Below, in pieces: positions 22,932-30,885 of a stretch of 40,681 nt of DNA. The notes beneath the pieces are model-generated. The model had not been told where the DNA came from. It searched no databases and saw only the letters and a list, made by a program, of their open reading frames with translations. This DNA is from UBA1550 sp049294435. Lineage in GTDB: Bacteria; Patescibacteriota; Minisyncoccia; Phycocordibacterales; UBA1550. The stretch covers positions 1 to 40,681 of the forward strand of contig JBAQCU010000028.1 in NCBI GenBank assembly GCA_049294435.1. The letters are read 5' to 3'. The number at the start of each line of letters is the position of its first letter. Within the stretch, counting starts at the first letter, position 1. A program made the position numbers and the translations under genes.

Positions 22932-23058
22932 AACAATTGACAATTAACAAAATACTAGAGAACAATTGACATGAAACAATTAACAATTAACACAATACTA
23001 AACCCACAGATTTTCGCGAAGCGAAAATCTGATGTCAATTGTCAAAGGTCAATTGTTC
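22932..23058. repeat. Inverted repeat with ultra-stable GCGAAGC hairpin between convergent genes
   Basis: GAACAATTGAC (22932-22942) is mirrored by GTCAATTGTTC (23048-23058). Between them are repeated words of the type AACAATTAAC and the hairpin CAGATTTTCGC-GAA-GCGAAAATCTG (23007-23031, 11 bp, GAA triloop). It lies between the convergent TSP3 and rpsA genes and may serve as a terminator, though no clean T-run follows. Confidence 0.6.
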
Positions 23059-23116
23059 TTTTGTATTTAGATTAATTGTCCGCGAAGGCGGTGTCAAATG
23101 TCACATGTTCCCTAAA

Positions 23117-24211
23117 CTACTTCTTTTCTGTGTACGAAAGTGTCATTTTCTGATCCTTTGCGTCAAAGAGAGAAATCGTGAACGGATATGTGCGTCCGAG
23201 TTCAAGTTTCTTTTTTAGCTCTTCTTCTGTGCCAAACTCAGACACATGTACGAGCCCTGCAATCCCTTCTTCAAGAGATACAAGAGCGCCGTATGTGTTG
23301 AACTTGATAACGATACCAGTGACAGTGTCACCCTTCTTGTATCGTTTCTCAGCATCCTTCCACGGGTTCTCCTTGAGCGCCTTGAGTGAAAGTGAAATCT
23401 TGCCGTCTTTGATTTCAATAACCTTCACACGCACCTTCTCGCCAAGTTTGAACATCTTGCGCGGATCATCCACGAGACCCCATCCGATTTCTGAAATGTG
23501 TACGAGGCCTTCAATGCCATCTTCAAGCTTCACGAACACACCAAAGTCTACGATGCCAGAGATTACGCCATCGAGCTCATCGCCGTTTGAGTACTTGCCC
23601 GAGATCTCGCGCTTTTCCTTCACACCCTGCTCTTTTTCTGAAAAGATAAGCTTGCCTTCTTTTGGAGACGCGCCGATTATTGTAACAGAAATACGCTTTC
23701 CAATGAGCTTCTTCAGTTCACCAAGAATTTTGTCCTTGTCGCCGTCGTCAATGCGAGGGTAATGCTCGCTCTTTAGCTGTGAAGCAGGAAGGAACCCTTG
23801 GATACCTTGCCACTCCATAATGAGTCCTCCCTTGTTTGCCTCTTTTACTGGTAGTTCAAGAGTCTTCTTTGACTTGATAGCCTCTTCGGCCTCGCTCCAG
23901 ATAATAGCCTGACGCGCTTCTTTGAGAGAAAGCTCAATGTAGCCGTCCTCGTTGTTGGTGTCAACAACCTTTGCAGTAATAGTATCGCCGATGTTTAACT
24001 TTTTGATGACATCGCGAGCGTTGATAAATTCACGTCCATAAATGATGCCTGTGCCGATAGGCCCAAGGTTCACATACACACATGACTTTGCCACGCTAAT
24101 TACAGGACCCTCTACGAGTGAGTCGTTATCAGGAAGAGTTTTTATATCTGCCATGAGGGTTGCCATAAATGACAACGGAGCCTCAATTACTTCATCAATA
24201 TCTTTTTTCAT
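23117..24211 (-). CDS. rpsA: Ribosomal protein S1, four-domain form
   Basis: A 364-residue protein with four S1 (OB-fold) domains at about 32-97, 114-192, 208-277 and 292-361. The last two are the best conserved (GVISGIVDFGVFVKLEDGIEGLVHISEIGW; KFNTYGALVSLEEGIAGLVHVSE). Proteobacterial S1 has six domains; four is usual in many other bacteria. It binds mRNA at the 30S platform, which matters here because many genes lack an SD. Its own mRNA has a long leader with a hairpin touching the start codon and no SD. Confidence 0.92.
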   Translation of the reverse strand: MKKDIDEVIEAPLSFMATLMADIKTLPDNDSLVEGPVISVAKSCVYVNLGPIGTGIIYGREFINARDVIKKLNIGDTITAKVVDTNNEDGYIELSLKEARQAIIWSEAEEAIKSKKTLELPVKEANKGGLIMEWQGIQGFLPASQLKSEHYPRIDDGDKDKILGELKKLIGKRISVTIIGASPKEGKLIFSEKEQGVKEKREISGKYSNGDELDGVISGIVDFGVFVKLEDGIEGLVHISEIGWGLVDDPRKMFKLGEKVRVKVIEIKDGKISLSLKALKENPWKDAEKRYKKGDTVTGIVIKFNTYGALVSLEEGIAGLVHVSEFGTEEELKKKLELGRTYPFTISLFDAKDQKMTLSYTEKK

Positions 24212-24371
24212 ACAAAAATTAAAATCCCATCAAACCTACGAAATGTAGGACAAGCGGGATGTGTGAACTTCGGTTTTCCCCCGAACTGCCTAGTCTGGAT
24301 GGGGGAGGGTTATCCTTGGAACTGCTTGTTGTTAACTTGTTCAATATACCTCAAATGACCCAAAAACACAA
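24212..24371 (-). promoter_or_regulatory. rpsA promoter and structured leader
   Basis: On the minus strand, TTGTGT (complement of 24366-24371), 17-bp spacer, TATATT (complement of 24343-24348). The leader of about 125 bases ends with a hairpin ATCCC...CCTAC-loop-GTAGG...GGGAT (24224-24260), then TTTTAATTTTTGT and ATG. A stem followed by a U-rich run directly before the start codon could act as an attenuator or as an S1 binding site for autoregulation. Other text: CAGTTCGGGGGAAAACCGAAG can also fold. Confidence 0.6.
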
Positions 24372-24434
24372 GACCACATAGGGCGGTCCTATGTGAGGCT
24401 GAACCTCCAAGTGGCTGGTAAAAATAACAGGGAA

Positions 24435-24466
24435 AAACAAAAACCCCCAAGCGCGATGCTTGGGGG
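24435..24466 (-). terminator. Terminator of the tiny-peptide unit
   Basis: On the minus strand CCCCCAAGC, loop ATCGC, GCTTGGGGG (24466-24444), then TTTTTGTTTTT: a textbook rho-independent terminator. A second hairpin, CACATAGG...CCTATGTG, follows before the rpsA promoter. Confidence 0.88.
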
Positions 24467-24526
24467 GACTGTCCACAGTTTATATAGCGCTGGGTGTCAG
24501 TTGCGCATTAAGGTCTTGGCTTTGGG

Positions 24527-24628
24527 CTAATCGCCCTTGGTGCCGGCCAGGCCGCCGTCGATCGAGTTATCCAAGAGGTTGGTTGACCACGATGGGTCAG
24601 CGGTTGCATTGGCGAACAGTTTATTCAT
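24527..24628 (-). CDS. Candidate 33-residue peptide gene in its own strong transcription unit
   Basis: The frame MNKLFANATADPSWSTNL... ends ...DGGLAGTKGD (33 residues) and starts at an ATG preceded by AAAGGAG about ten bases upstream. The transcript has a near-consensus promoter (TTGACA, 16 bp, TATACT) and a perfect terminator, with little room for anything else. Base composition is more GC-rich than the neighbours. No similarity is recognised. There is no signal peptide; the Gly/Asn/Asp-rich tail recalls a secreted or modified peptide, but this is speculation. A structured RNA is the alternative. CCCAAAGCC after the stop can pair with GGCTTTGGG in the leader. Confidence 0.6.
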   Translation of the reverse strand: MNKLFANATADPSWSTNLLDNSIDGGLAGTKGD

Positions 24629-24647
24629 GATTCTGATTCTCCTTTCG

Positions 24648-24716
24648 TTAGTTAGGGGAAAATGTTAAAGGAACAAAGGGCCCGGATGGCCATAACCCCC
24701 AAAGCCGAAGCTTCAT
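24648..24716 (-). CDS. Possible 22-residue upstream open frame
   Basis: Eleven bases after the TATACT box an ATG opens MKLRLWGLWPSGPF..., which ends at TAA four bases before the AAAGGAG of the 33-residue frame. It would be translated almost leaderless, like many genes here. Two Trp codons and four Pro codons in 22 could make it a stalling or regulatory leader peptide for the downstream frame. Nothing but position supports it. Confidence 0.35.
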   Translation of the reverse strand: MKLRLWGLWPSGPFVPLTFSPN

Positions 24717-24727
24717 AAGGTAAAACA

Positions 24728-24755
24728 AGTATAGCAGATACGCAGGATTTGTCAA
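24728..24755 (-). promoter_or_regulatory. Near-consensus sigma-70 promoter of the tiny-peptide unit
   Basis: TTGACA (complement of 24750-24755), 16-bp spacer, TATACT (complement of 24728-24733). It is one of the best promoters in the window, so the short transcript should be abundant. Confidence 0.8.
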
Positions 24756-24876
24756 GCATTTTTGTATGAAATTTATATTTGGTAATTAAGCTATGTTTTG
24801 CAAGGGTTTCTAGGTATCTCGTCAAATGTTAATGGTCAATTGTCAAATGTCCCTTTAATCTGCTACAATACCGCTA

Positions 24877-25506
24877 ATGATAGTCACATATTACGGAAAG
24901 CAGTATTTTAAGATTCAACTAGGCGAACGCACTATTGCGTACAACCCAATAGGCAAAGACTCAAAAGAAAAAGCGTCGCGCTTTGGAGCAGACATAGTTT
25001 TGTCGTCATTGCGCCATTCAGATTTTAATGGTGCAGACCAGTGCGCGTATGGTGACCGTCAACCATTCGTTATTTCTGGTCCTGGTGAATATGAAGTTGG
25101 TGGAATTTTTATAAAAGGTTTTGGTACTGAAACGATATACTCAGGTGATAAAAAAATTAACACCGTTTTCTCGGTAATGTTTGAAGGAATAAATCTCTGC
25201 TTCTTAGGCTCCCTTGCTTCCGCAGACGCGCTTTCTCGTGAGGTAAAGGAAGGACTTGGTGAAATTGATGTGCTTTTTACTCCTATTTCGGGAGGTGAAG
25301 AACTTTCTGCGTCTGATGCGTACAAACTTACTCTCGCTTTGGAGGCAAAGGTCGTAGTTCCTATGGATTTTGAACACACGAAAGGTTCTCTTGAAACATT
25401 TGTGAAGGAGTCTGGCGCAGAGGCGGAAACAATGGAAAAGTTTACGTTCAAGAAAAAGGACCTTGATGGCAAGGAAGGCGCGGTGGTTGTGCTCAAGTCA
25501 GCGTAA
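24877..25506 (+). CDS. Metallo-beta-lactamase-fold protein with degenerate metal site
   Basis: A 209-residue protein of the UlaG-like/UPF0173-like MBL family: ITYYG-like start (MIVTYYGKQYFKIQ), GPGEYEVGGIFIKGFGT, GINLCFLGSLAS and DVLFTPISGG are recognisable. The metal motif HXHXDH is replaced by a segment reading SSLRHSDFNGAD (H47, D49), so most ligands are missing and hydrolase activity is doubtful. It may be a structural or regulatory derivative. TACAAT lies seven bases before the ATG. The single-helix protein gene at 25511 follows after four bases, then gyrA. Confidence 0.82.
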   Translation: MIVTYYGKQYFKIQLGERTIAYNPIGKDSKEKASRFGADIVLSSLRHSDFNGADQCAYGDRQPFVISGPGEYEVGGIFIKGFGTETIYSGDKKINTVFSVMFEGINLCFLGSLASADALSREVKEGLGEIDVLFTPISGGEELSASDAYKLTLALEAKVVVPMDFEHTKGSLETFVKESGAEAETMEKFTFKKKDLDGKEGAVVVLKSA

Positions 25507-25510
25507 AAAA

Positions 25511-25837
25511 ATGCTACAAAAACTGCGAGAAAAACCGCATCATATTAAACAGAGCATTTCACTAGCTCTCACGCTTGTAATTTTTTCAGGTATTTTGTTT
25601 GTGTGGGTTTCATCAAGAGATGCTCGTTCACGTGGGATTGAGGTGCGTGAAAAAACGGTCTCCCCAGTGGATGGCGTGTCGGTTATGTTTGACGGATTTT
25701 TATCAGGGCTTAAAGATAGAACATCAAGCGCATTTTCACAAAAAAAGGAAGCTACTACCGCCACTTCTACTGATGATTTTGACATTTCTGGGGTTGTCAT
25801 TATTGACCCTTCTTTAGGTGCTACAACAAAAAAGTAA
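25511..25837 (+). CDS. Small single-helix membrane protein
   Basis: A 108-residue protein. A basic N-terminus (MLQKLREKPHHIKQ) is followed by one membrane helix (about 17-36) and an outward-facing polar region rich in Thr/Ala/Ser. ATG 25511 is four bases after the MBL stop and gives a normal basic-then-hydrophobic N-terminus; the frame extends upstream only as an overlap with the MBL gene. No family is recognised. It probably shares a transcript with the MBL gene. Confidence 0.7.
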   Translation: MLQKLREKPHHIKQSISLALTLVIFSGILFVWVSSRDARSRGIEVREKTVSPVDGVSVMFDGFLSGLKDRTSSAFSQKKEATTATSTDDFDISGVVIIDPSLGATTKK

Positions 25838-25840
25838 CGT

Positions 25841-25869
25841 TTGAACAGGGCAAGATTTTGTGCTAGAAT
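25841..25869 (+). promoter_or_regulatory. gyrA promoter, nearly leaderless
   Basis: TTGAAC (25841-25846), 17-bp spacer, TGCTAGAAT with an extended -10 (TAGAAT at 25864-25869), then nine bases to ATG 25879. The leader is two or three bases at most. No SD is present. Confidence 0.75.
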
Positions 25870-25878
25870 ATCAATAAT

Positions 25879-28359
25879 ATGGCACGCAAGAAAAACGAAC
25901 AGCAGGGCGGAAAAGAAGCTCAAGAACTCGCTCCTATGGAGCGAGTAAACGTTGTACCTCAGGATATTTCGAGCGAGATGCGAGCGAGTTTCATTGACTA
26001 CGCGATGTCGGTCATTACAGATCGCGCACTCCCCGACGTGCGCGACGGCTTGAAGCCCGTGCATCGTAGAATACTTTTTTCAATGCACGAAAAGGGTTTA
26101 ACTGCGTCTGCGAAGTTTCGCAAATCAGCAACAGTAGTTGGAGATGTGCTCGGTAGTTATCATCCGCACGGAGATTCTTCTGTGTATGAGGCGATGGTAA
26201 AAATGGCACAGGAATTTTCTTTCCGTTATCCTCTTGTGATTGGTCAAGGTAACTTTGGTTCCATAGACGGTGATGCTGCTGCGGCATATCGTTACACCGA
26301 AGCAAAAATGTCACGTATTTCTGGTGAACTTTTGAATGATATTGATCGCGACACTGTTGATTTCAAGCCAAACTATGATGGTACAAAAAAAGAGCCAATG
26401 GTTCTTCCAGCGTCGCTTCCAAACCTACTATTAAATGGCACGCTCGGTATTGCTGTAGGTATGGCAACAAACTTTCCTCCGCACAATCTTGGTGAGCTTG
26501 TGGATGCAACGAGTCATCTCATAGATGAGCCGGAAGCTACATCAGATGATCTTGTAAAATTTGTGAAGGGTCCAGATTTCCCAACTGGAGGCGTAGTGTT
26601 TGGTGAGAAAGATATTAAGCATGCATATTCTGCTGGAAGAGGAGGAGTAGTCGTACGTGGCGAAGCAGAAATTATTGAGGACAAAAACGCAAACCAGATT
26701 ATCATTACGTCACTTCCTTTTCGTGTGAACAAAGCAAACCTTATTGTGAAAATTGCAGACCTTGTTCGAGACAAAAAGCTTGAGGGTATTCGTGGTCTTC
26801 GCGATGAGTCTACTCGCGATATTCGTGTGGTGATTGACTTGAAGAACGGCGCATATCCGCAGGTCGTTTTGAATTATCTTTACAAACACACAGAGCTTGA
26901 GTCCACGTTCCATTATAATATGGTCGCTCTTGTGGATGGCGTTCCTCAAACTCTTTCACTCAAGGGTGTGCTTTCAAATTTCATCGGGCACAGACAGGTA
27001 GTGGTACGTCGCCGCACCGAGTATGACCTTCGCAAAGCAGAGGAGAGGGAGCACATTTTGCTTGGTTTGAAAAAGGCGCTTGATCATATTGATAAAGTAA
27101 TCTCACTTATTCGCGCATCAAAGGACACAGCGACCGCTCATGCAAACTTGATGAAGGAATTTAAGTTCTCTGATTTGCAGGCAACAGCAATTTTGGAAAT
27201 GAAACTCCAGAAGCTTGCTGGACTTGAGAGGAAGAACGTGGAGCTTGAACTCAAAGAAAAACAAAATTTTATAAAAGAGTGCAAAGACCTCCTTGCGAGC
27301 CCAAAGAAAATTTTGGCTGTGGTAAAAAAAGAGCTTGGTGAAATGAAGGAGAAATACGGGGACGCGCGCAGAACCAAAGTGGTACGACAGGCTGCAGGCT
27401 CTATCTCTCTTGAGGATATGATTCCCGATGCAGAGTCTATGCTCGTGTACACTAAGGGTGGATACATCAAGCGCACAAACCCGGGCGAGTACCGACAGCA
27501 GAACCGCGGAGGTGTGGGTGTTGTTGATTTGGATACAAAAGAAGAGGATTTCATCACGCTTTTTATGTCTGCCACGACACACAGTGACATGCTTTTCTTT
27601 TCAGACAAGGGCAAGGCGTACCAGATAAAAATGTACGATATTCCAGAGGGCAAGCGCGCAACACGTGGCAAGTCCATTATGAACTTCATCTCTCTTTCGG
27701 GTGAGGAAAAAGTTACGTCAATTCTTTCAATGCCAAAGTCTGCAAAGGATTCCAAGCTATCGCTTTTCATGGTGACGAAGCAGGGTACGATTAAAAAATG
27801 TTCTGCAGACAGCTTCAAGGATGTTAGGAAGACAGGCATCATTGCTATCAAGCTTGAATCAGGCGACGAACTTCTCGCGGCGCTCTTTACTGAAAAAGGT
27901 GATGACATTATTTTGACGACTGCAAAGGGGCAAGCTATTCGTTTCAAAGAGTCAGACGCGCGCGAGATGGGTCGCACCGCAGGCGGTGTGCGTGGAATGA
28001 AGCTAGGGAAAGGCGATTTCATTGTCGGCGCGGATGTGATTCACAAGGACGCGGAGAAGCCAGAGCTTTTGGTTATGAGTGAAAATGGGTACGGCAAAAA
28101 GACCGCCATCAAAGAATACAAGGTACAAAAACGTGGCGGTTCAGGCATAAAGACTGCAAAAGTAACCACAAAGATTGGGCAGATTATGGTTGCAAAGGTT
28201 GTTACTCCTGCATTTACAGAGCTTGTGGCTATTTCAAAAAAGAGCCAGGTGATACGCATCACGATGAAGGATGTTCCAACACTCGGTCGCGACACGCAGG
28301 GTGTGCGAATTATGAAGCTTAGGGAAGGAGATAGCATTGCTTCACTTAGTTGCCTTTAG
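25879..28359 (+). CDS. gyrA: DNA gyrase subunit A
   Basis: An 826-residue type IIA topoisomerase subunit. The catalytic tyrosine is Y139 in AAAAYRYTEAKMS. The quinolone region YHPHGDSSVYEAMV keeps the susceptible Ser and an acidic residue (Glu) at the two key positions. The C-terminal beta-pinwheel starts with QNRGGVGVVDL, a variant of the GyrA box QRRGGKG, followed by five more blade motifs (for example RTAGGVRGM and RDTQGVRIM). The full pinwheel favours GyrA over ParC, although the altered box leaves some doubt. It acts with GyrB, which is not in this window. A 21-bp perfect hairpin terminator follows. Confidence 0.93.
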   Translation: MARKKNEQQGGKEAQELAPMERVNVVPQDISSEMRASFIDYAMSVITDRALPDVRDGLKPVHRRILFSMHEKGLTASAKFRKSATVVGDVLGSYHPHGDSSVYEAMVKMAQEFSFRYPLVIGQGNFGSIDGDAAAAYRYTEAKMSRISGELLNDIDRDTVDFKPNYDGTKKEPMVLPASLPNLLLNGTLGIAVGMATNFPPHNLGELVDATSHLIDEPEATSDDLVKFVKGPDFPTGGVVFGEKDIKHAYSAGRGGVVVRGEAEIIEDKNANQIIITSLPFRVNKANLIVKIADLVRDKKLEGIRGLRDESTRDIRVVIDLKNGAYPQVVLNYLYKHTELESTFHYNMVALVDGVPQTLSLKGVLSNFIGHRQVVVRRRTEYDLRKAEEREHILLGLKKALDHIDKVISLIRASKDTATAHANLMKEFKFSDLQATAILEMKLQKLAGLERKNVELELKEKQNFIKECKDLLASPKKILAVVKKELGEMKEKYGDARRTKVVRQAAGSISLEDMIPDAESMLVYTKGGYIKRTNPGEYRQQNRGGVGVVDLDTKEEDFITLFMSATTHSDMLFFSDKGKAYQIKMYDIPEGKRATRGKSIMNFISLSGEEKVTSILSMPKSAKDSKLSLFMVTKQGTIKKCSADSFKDVRKTGIIAIKLESGDELLAALFTEKGDDIILTTAKGQAIRFKESDAREMGRTAGGVRGMKLGKGDFIVGADVIHKDAEKPELLVMSENGYGKKTAIKEYKVQKRGGSGIKTAKVTTKIGQIMVAKVVTPAFTELVAISKKSQVIRITMKDVPTLGRDTQGVRIMKLREGDSIASLSCL

Positions 28360-28380
28360 AGTAACTTGAAGGTCAGGAGA

Positions 28381-28427
28381 TAGAAAGTAAAAGGTCAGCC
28401 CCGCAAGGGCTGACCTTTTACTTTCTA
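28381..28427. terminator. Perfect 21-bp hairpin terminator after gyrA
   Basis: TAGAAAGTAAAAGGTCAGCCC (28381-28401), loop CGCAA, then the exact complement to 28427. A TTTTACTTTC run lies within the right arm. It is perfectly symmetric, so it should stop transcription from either side. Confidence 0.8.
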
Positions 28428-28492
28428 GTATTATGGATTATAATGAATTTACTTTATGGACATTAAGACTTTCAACTTTATAAACTAATCTC

Positions 28493-29032
28493 ATGGAACT
28501 TCCTGCTTTTACAAACCCTGAAGAAAATATCAAAGCGCTTGGCGTGTATGAAGGAATGGTCATTGCAGATTTGGGTGCAGGCACAGGCGCGTACACGCTT
28601 CCACTCGCGGAAAAAGCGGGGGAGACTGGTCGCGTGTATGCCGTGGAGGTTCAGAAGGATTTCTTAACGAATATTAAAAACGAAGCAACAGCACGCGGGT
28701 TTAAAAATATTGAGCTTCTTTGGGGGAATATTGAAAATGTTGGCGGAACAAAAATAAAAGATGGCGCGTGCGATGCGGTCGTTATTTCAAACGTGCTTTT
28801 TCAAGCAGAGGACAAGTCGGGTCTTCTTCGTGAGGCAAAGCGTATTTTAAAACTAGGTGGCAAGCTCCTACTTATAGATTGGACTGACTCCTTCAACAAC
28901 CTTGGGCCTTCTCCCAAAATGGTCGTTACAAAGGATTCCGCTCGCGCTCTCTGCGAAGCAAATGGATTTGTTCTTAAAAATGAAATCTCCGCAGGGGAAC
29001 ATCATTACGGTTTTATCATGCTAAAATCATAA
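28493..29032 (+). CDS. SAM-dependent class I methyltransferase
   Basis: A 179-residue methyltransferase of the UbiE/Methyltransf_25 or _31 type. Motif I is VIADLGAGTGAYT (23-35); an acidic residue at the end of strand 2 (AVEV) and GGKLLLIDW as motif III also fit. The substrate is not readable. TATAAA lies eight bases before the ATG, again almost leaderless. The next gene starts five bases after its stop. Confidence 0.88.
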   Translation: MELPAFTNPEENIKALGVYEGMVIADLGAGTGAYTLPLAEKAGETGRVYAVEVQKDFLTNIKNEATARGFKNIELLWGNIENVGGTKIKDGACDAVVISNVLFQAEDKSGLLREAKRILKLGGKLLLIDWTDSFNNLGPSPKMVVTKDSARALCEANGFVLKNEISAGEHHYGFIMLKS

Positions 29033-29036
29033 TATA

Positions 29037-30347
29037 ATGAATCAACCAAAAATTTTTCAAATAGTTGTTATGGCAGTGTTTGTGATATTGCTCATCCTTG
29101 GGTTCCTTGGATTTTCCGGCAAGATATCTCTCCCTACAAGTGGAGGTGAGATTGATTATGGACAAGTGACACTGTGGGGAACATATCCACAAACAACTAT
29201 GCAAGAAATTATTTTAGCAAATATGAAGGGCAATAAAAGCATAACCATTAATTATGTTCAAAAAAACGCGAAAACTTTTAATGCAGATTTTATAGAAGCT
29301 CTCGCAAGCGGAAAGGGGCCCGATCTTGTTTTACTCGCCCAGGACGAGATTGTAAAAAAAATGGATAAGTTCATTGTTATTCCTTATCAAACATACCCTG
29401 AGCGTGATTTCAAGAATACATTTATCGAGGAGGGTGAAATGTTCTTGCTTCCGAATGGGGTGCTGGCGTTGCCGTTTACCATTGACCCAATAGTGATGTA
29501 TTGGAACCGTGATATTTTTACGAGCGCTCTTATCCCAGCCCCTCCAGCATTTTGGTCTGATTTTTATGATCTTGTGCCAAAGATAACGATGCGCGATAAA
29601 GATGGGAATATTATAAAAAGCATGGTCGCGTTTGGCGAGTATAGCAATGTTTCTCATGCAAAAGAGATTGTATCAACCCTTATTATGCAGGCAGGAAGTC
29701 CAATCGTAGTCAATACCAACGGGTCATTTACAGCAATGCTCTCTGCTACAGGAGGAGTATCTGCCGAAAACCCAGTAGTTACCGCGATGCGCTTTTTTAT
29801 AGAATTTTCAAAGTCAGACAAGGATTCGTACTCATGGAACCGTTCGCTACCAGAATCACGCGCAATGTTTGATGCGGGCGATCTGGCGCTCTATTTTGGG
29901 TATGCGAGCGAATATGCGTCTATAAGACAAAAGAACCCACACCTTAACTTTGATGTCGCGCTCTTGCCACAGGTGAGCAAGATGGCAGCGAAACTCACAT
30001 TTGGTCGCATACACGGTGCCGCGATTGTTGCAGCAAGTAAAAATCAATTAGGTGCTCTTTATGCGGCGTCGCTTCTTTCCGGGCAGAGTTTTGTGGGTTC
30101 CGCAAGCGCTTCCCTGGGGCTTCCTCCTGTACGTCGGGATCTTCTCGCTGGAAGTCCAAAAGATGCGGTATTCTCGGTGTTTTACTCTTCCGCGCTCATT
30201 GCGCGCGCGTGGTATGACCCATCGCCAATTGAAACAGATTCGCTTTTTATGACGATGATTGAAAGCGTAACATCTGGAAGAAGTTCTATGAACCAATCTC
30301 TCAATGTTGCGCAGAGCAATATGTCCACGCTCCTACGCGCTCGTTAA
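29037..30347 (+). CDS. Extracellular solute-binding protein (family 1 type)
   Basis: A 436-residue protein. An N-terminal anchor helix (about 8-26) without a lipobox Cys is followed by a two-lobe binding-protein pattern: VTLWGTYP, FIEALASGKGPDLVLLAQDEI, LPFTIDPIVMYWNRDIF, FDAGDLALYFGYASE and FGRIHGAAIVAASKN. These are hallmarks of the MalE/UgpB group. The protein would be held at the outer face. No ABC permease or ATPase is adjacent; instead pilin-like genes follow, so ligand and partner are unknown. Confidence 0.87.
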   Translation: MNQPKIFQIVVMAVFVILLILGFLGFSGKISLPTSGGEIDYGQVTLWGTYPQTTMQEIILANMKGNKSITINYVQKNAKTFNADFIEALASGKGPDLVLLAQDEIVKKMDKFIVIPYQTYPERDFKNTFIEEGEMFLLPNGVLALPFTIDPIVMYWNRDIFTSALIPAPPAFWSDFYDLVPKITMRDKDGNIIKSMVAFGEYSNVSHAKEIVSTLIMQAGSPIVVNTNGSFTAMLSATGGVSAENPVVTAMRFFIEFSKSDKDSYSWNRSLPESRAMFDAGDLALYFGYASEYASIRQKNPHLNFDVALLPQVSKMAAKLTFGRIHGAAIVAASKNQLGALYAASLLSGQSFVGSASASLGLPPVRRDLLAGSPKDAVFSVFYSSALIARAWYDPSPIETDSLFMTMIESVTSGRSSMNQSLNVAQSNMSTLLRAR

Positions 30348-30358
30348 TTTCTAACAAT

Positions 30359-30772
30359 ATGCGAAATATAATATTAAATCAAAAAATGACTGCAACGATA
30401 CTGGTGGGAATTATTTTTCTACAACCAGTGTTCGCATTGGCGCAAGTGGGGATACCTTGCGGGGATTTAGCCGCTGGACAAAAAATGTGTGGCTTTAACG
30501 ACCTTATTACACTTGTCAATAACGTCATACACTTCATCATTTATTATATAGCTGTCCCGCTTGCGGCTCTCGGTTTTATGTGGGTGGGTGGGAACCTTGT
30601 GCTAAACCAAAACAAAGAAAGCGCGTGGAGCGATGCAAAAGAGAAATTTTGGGATATTGGACGTGGCTTCGGGATTATTCTCGGCGCATATGTGCTAATC
30701 AAAATGGCGCTTTTCGCATTTTTGAGCGAGGAGCAGATAAATTTTATGAGTTTTATGCTCGACCTGAATTAG
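30359..30772 (+). CDS. VirB2/TrbC-like pilin, paralogue 1
   Basis: A 137-residue protein. A signal-like helix (about 11-28, ending VFALA) is followed by an exposed Cys pair (C34, C44) and two helices (about 56-80 and 100-122) around a short polar loop (LNQNKESAWSDAKEKFWD). This two-helix hairpin with a polar turn fits VirB2/TrbC pilin-like proteins. It is the most divergent of five such genes in a row. It starts 11 bases after the solute-binding gene. Confidence 0.75.
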   Translation: MRNIILNQKMTATILVGIIFLQPVFALAQVGIPCGDLAAGQKMCGFNDLITLVNNVIHFIIYYIAVPLAALGFMWVGGNLVLNQNKESAWSDAKEKFWDIGRGFGIILGAYVLIKMALFAFLSEEQINFMSFMLDLN

Positions 30773-30809
30773 TTGCGCGCGCTAAATAAAATAGGATATA
30801 TAGATTACT

Positions 30810-30877
30810 ATATATCGTCAGCACTCGGACGCCATAAGCACTCCGTGTGCTTGCGTCGCTCCTCGTTTGACGATATA
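30810..30877. repeat. Cruciform-forming inverted repeat that carries a promoter
   Basis: TATATCGTCA (30810-30819) and TGACGATATA (30868-30877) bound the element. Inside, GACGC/GCGTC and AGCAC/GTGCT pair in register. TTGCGT (30851-30856), 17-bp spacer, TATAAT (30874-30879), six bases, ATG 30886 form a leaderless promoter built into its right half. Confidence 0.65.
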
Positions 30878-30885
30878 ATACAATT

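Noticed and set aside
22932..23058. CRISPR-like or tandem repeat array from AACAATTAAC words
   Set aside because: The words are irregular, have no constant spacing or unique spacers, and form an inverted repeat instead.
24435..24755. tmRNA, RNase P RNA or SRP RNA at the tiny-peptide locus
   Set aside because: No tRNA-like ends, no tag sequence ending in Ala-Ala, and none of the conserved RNase P or SRP core motifs were found on the transcribed strand.
27138..28022. Long open frame of 294 codons on the strand opposite gyrA
   Set aside because: It lies wholly inside gyrA, has low-complexity Ser/Thr/Phe-rich content typical of an antisense frame, and has no promoter, ribosome site or motif.
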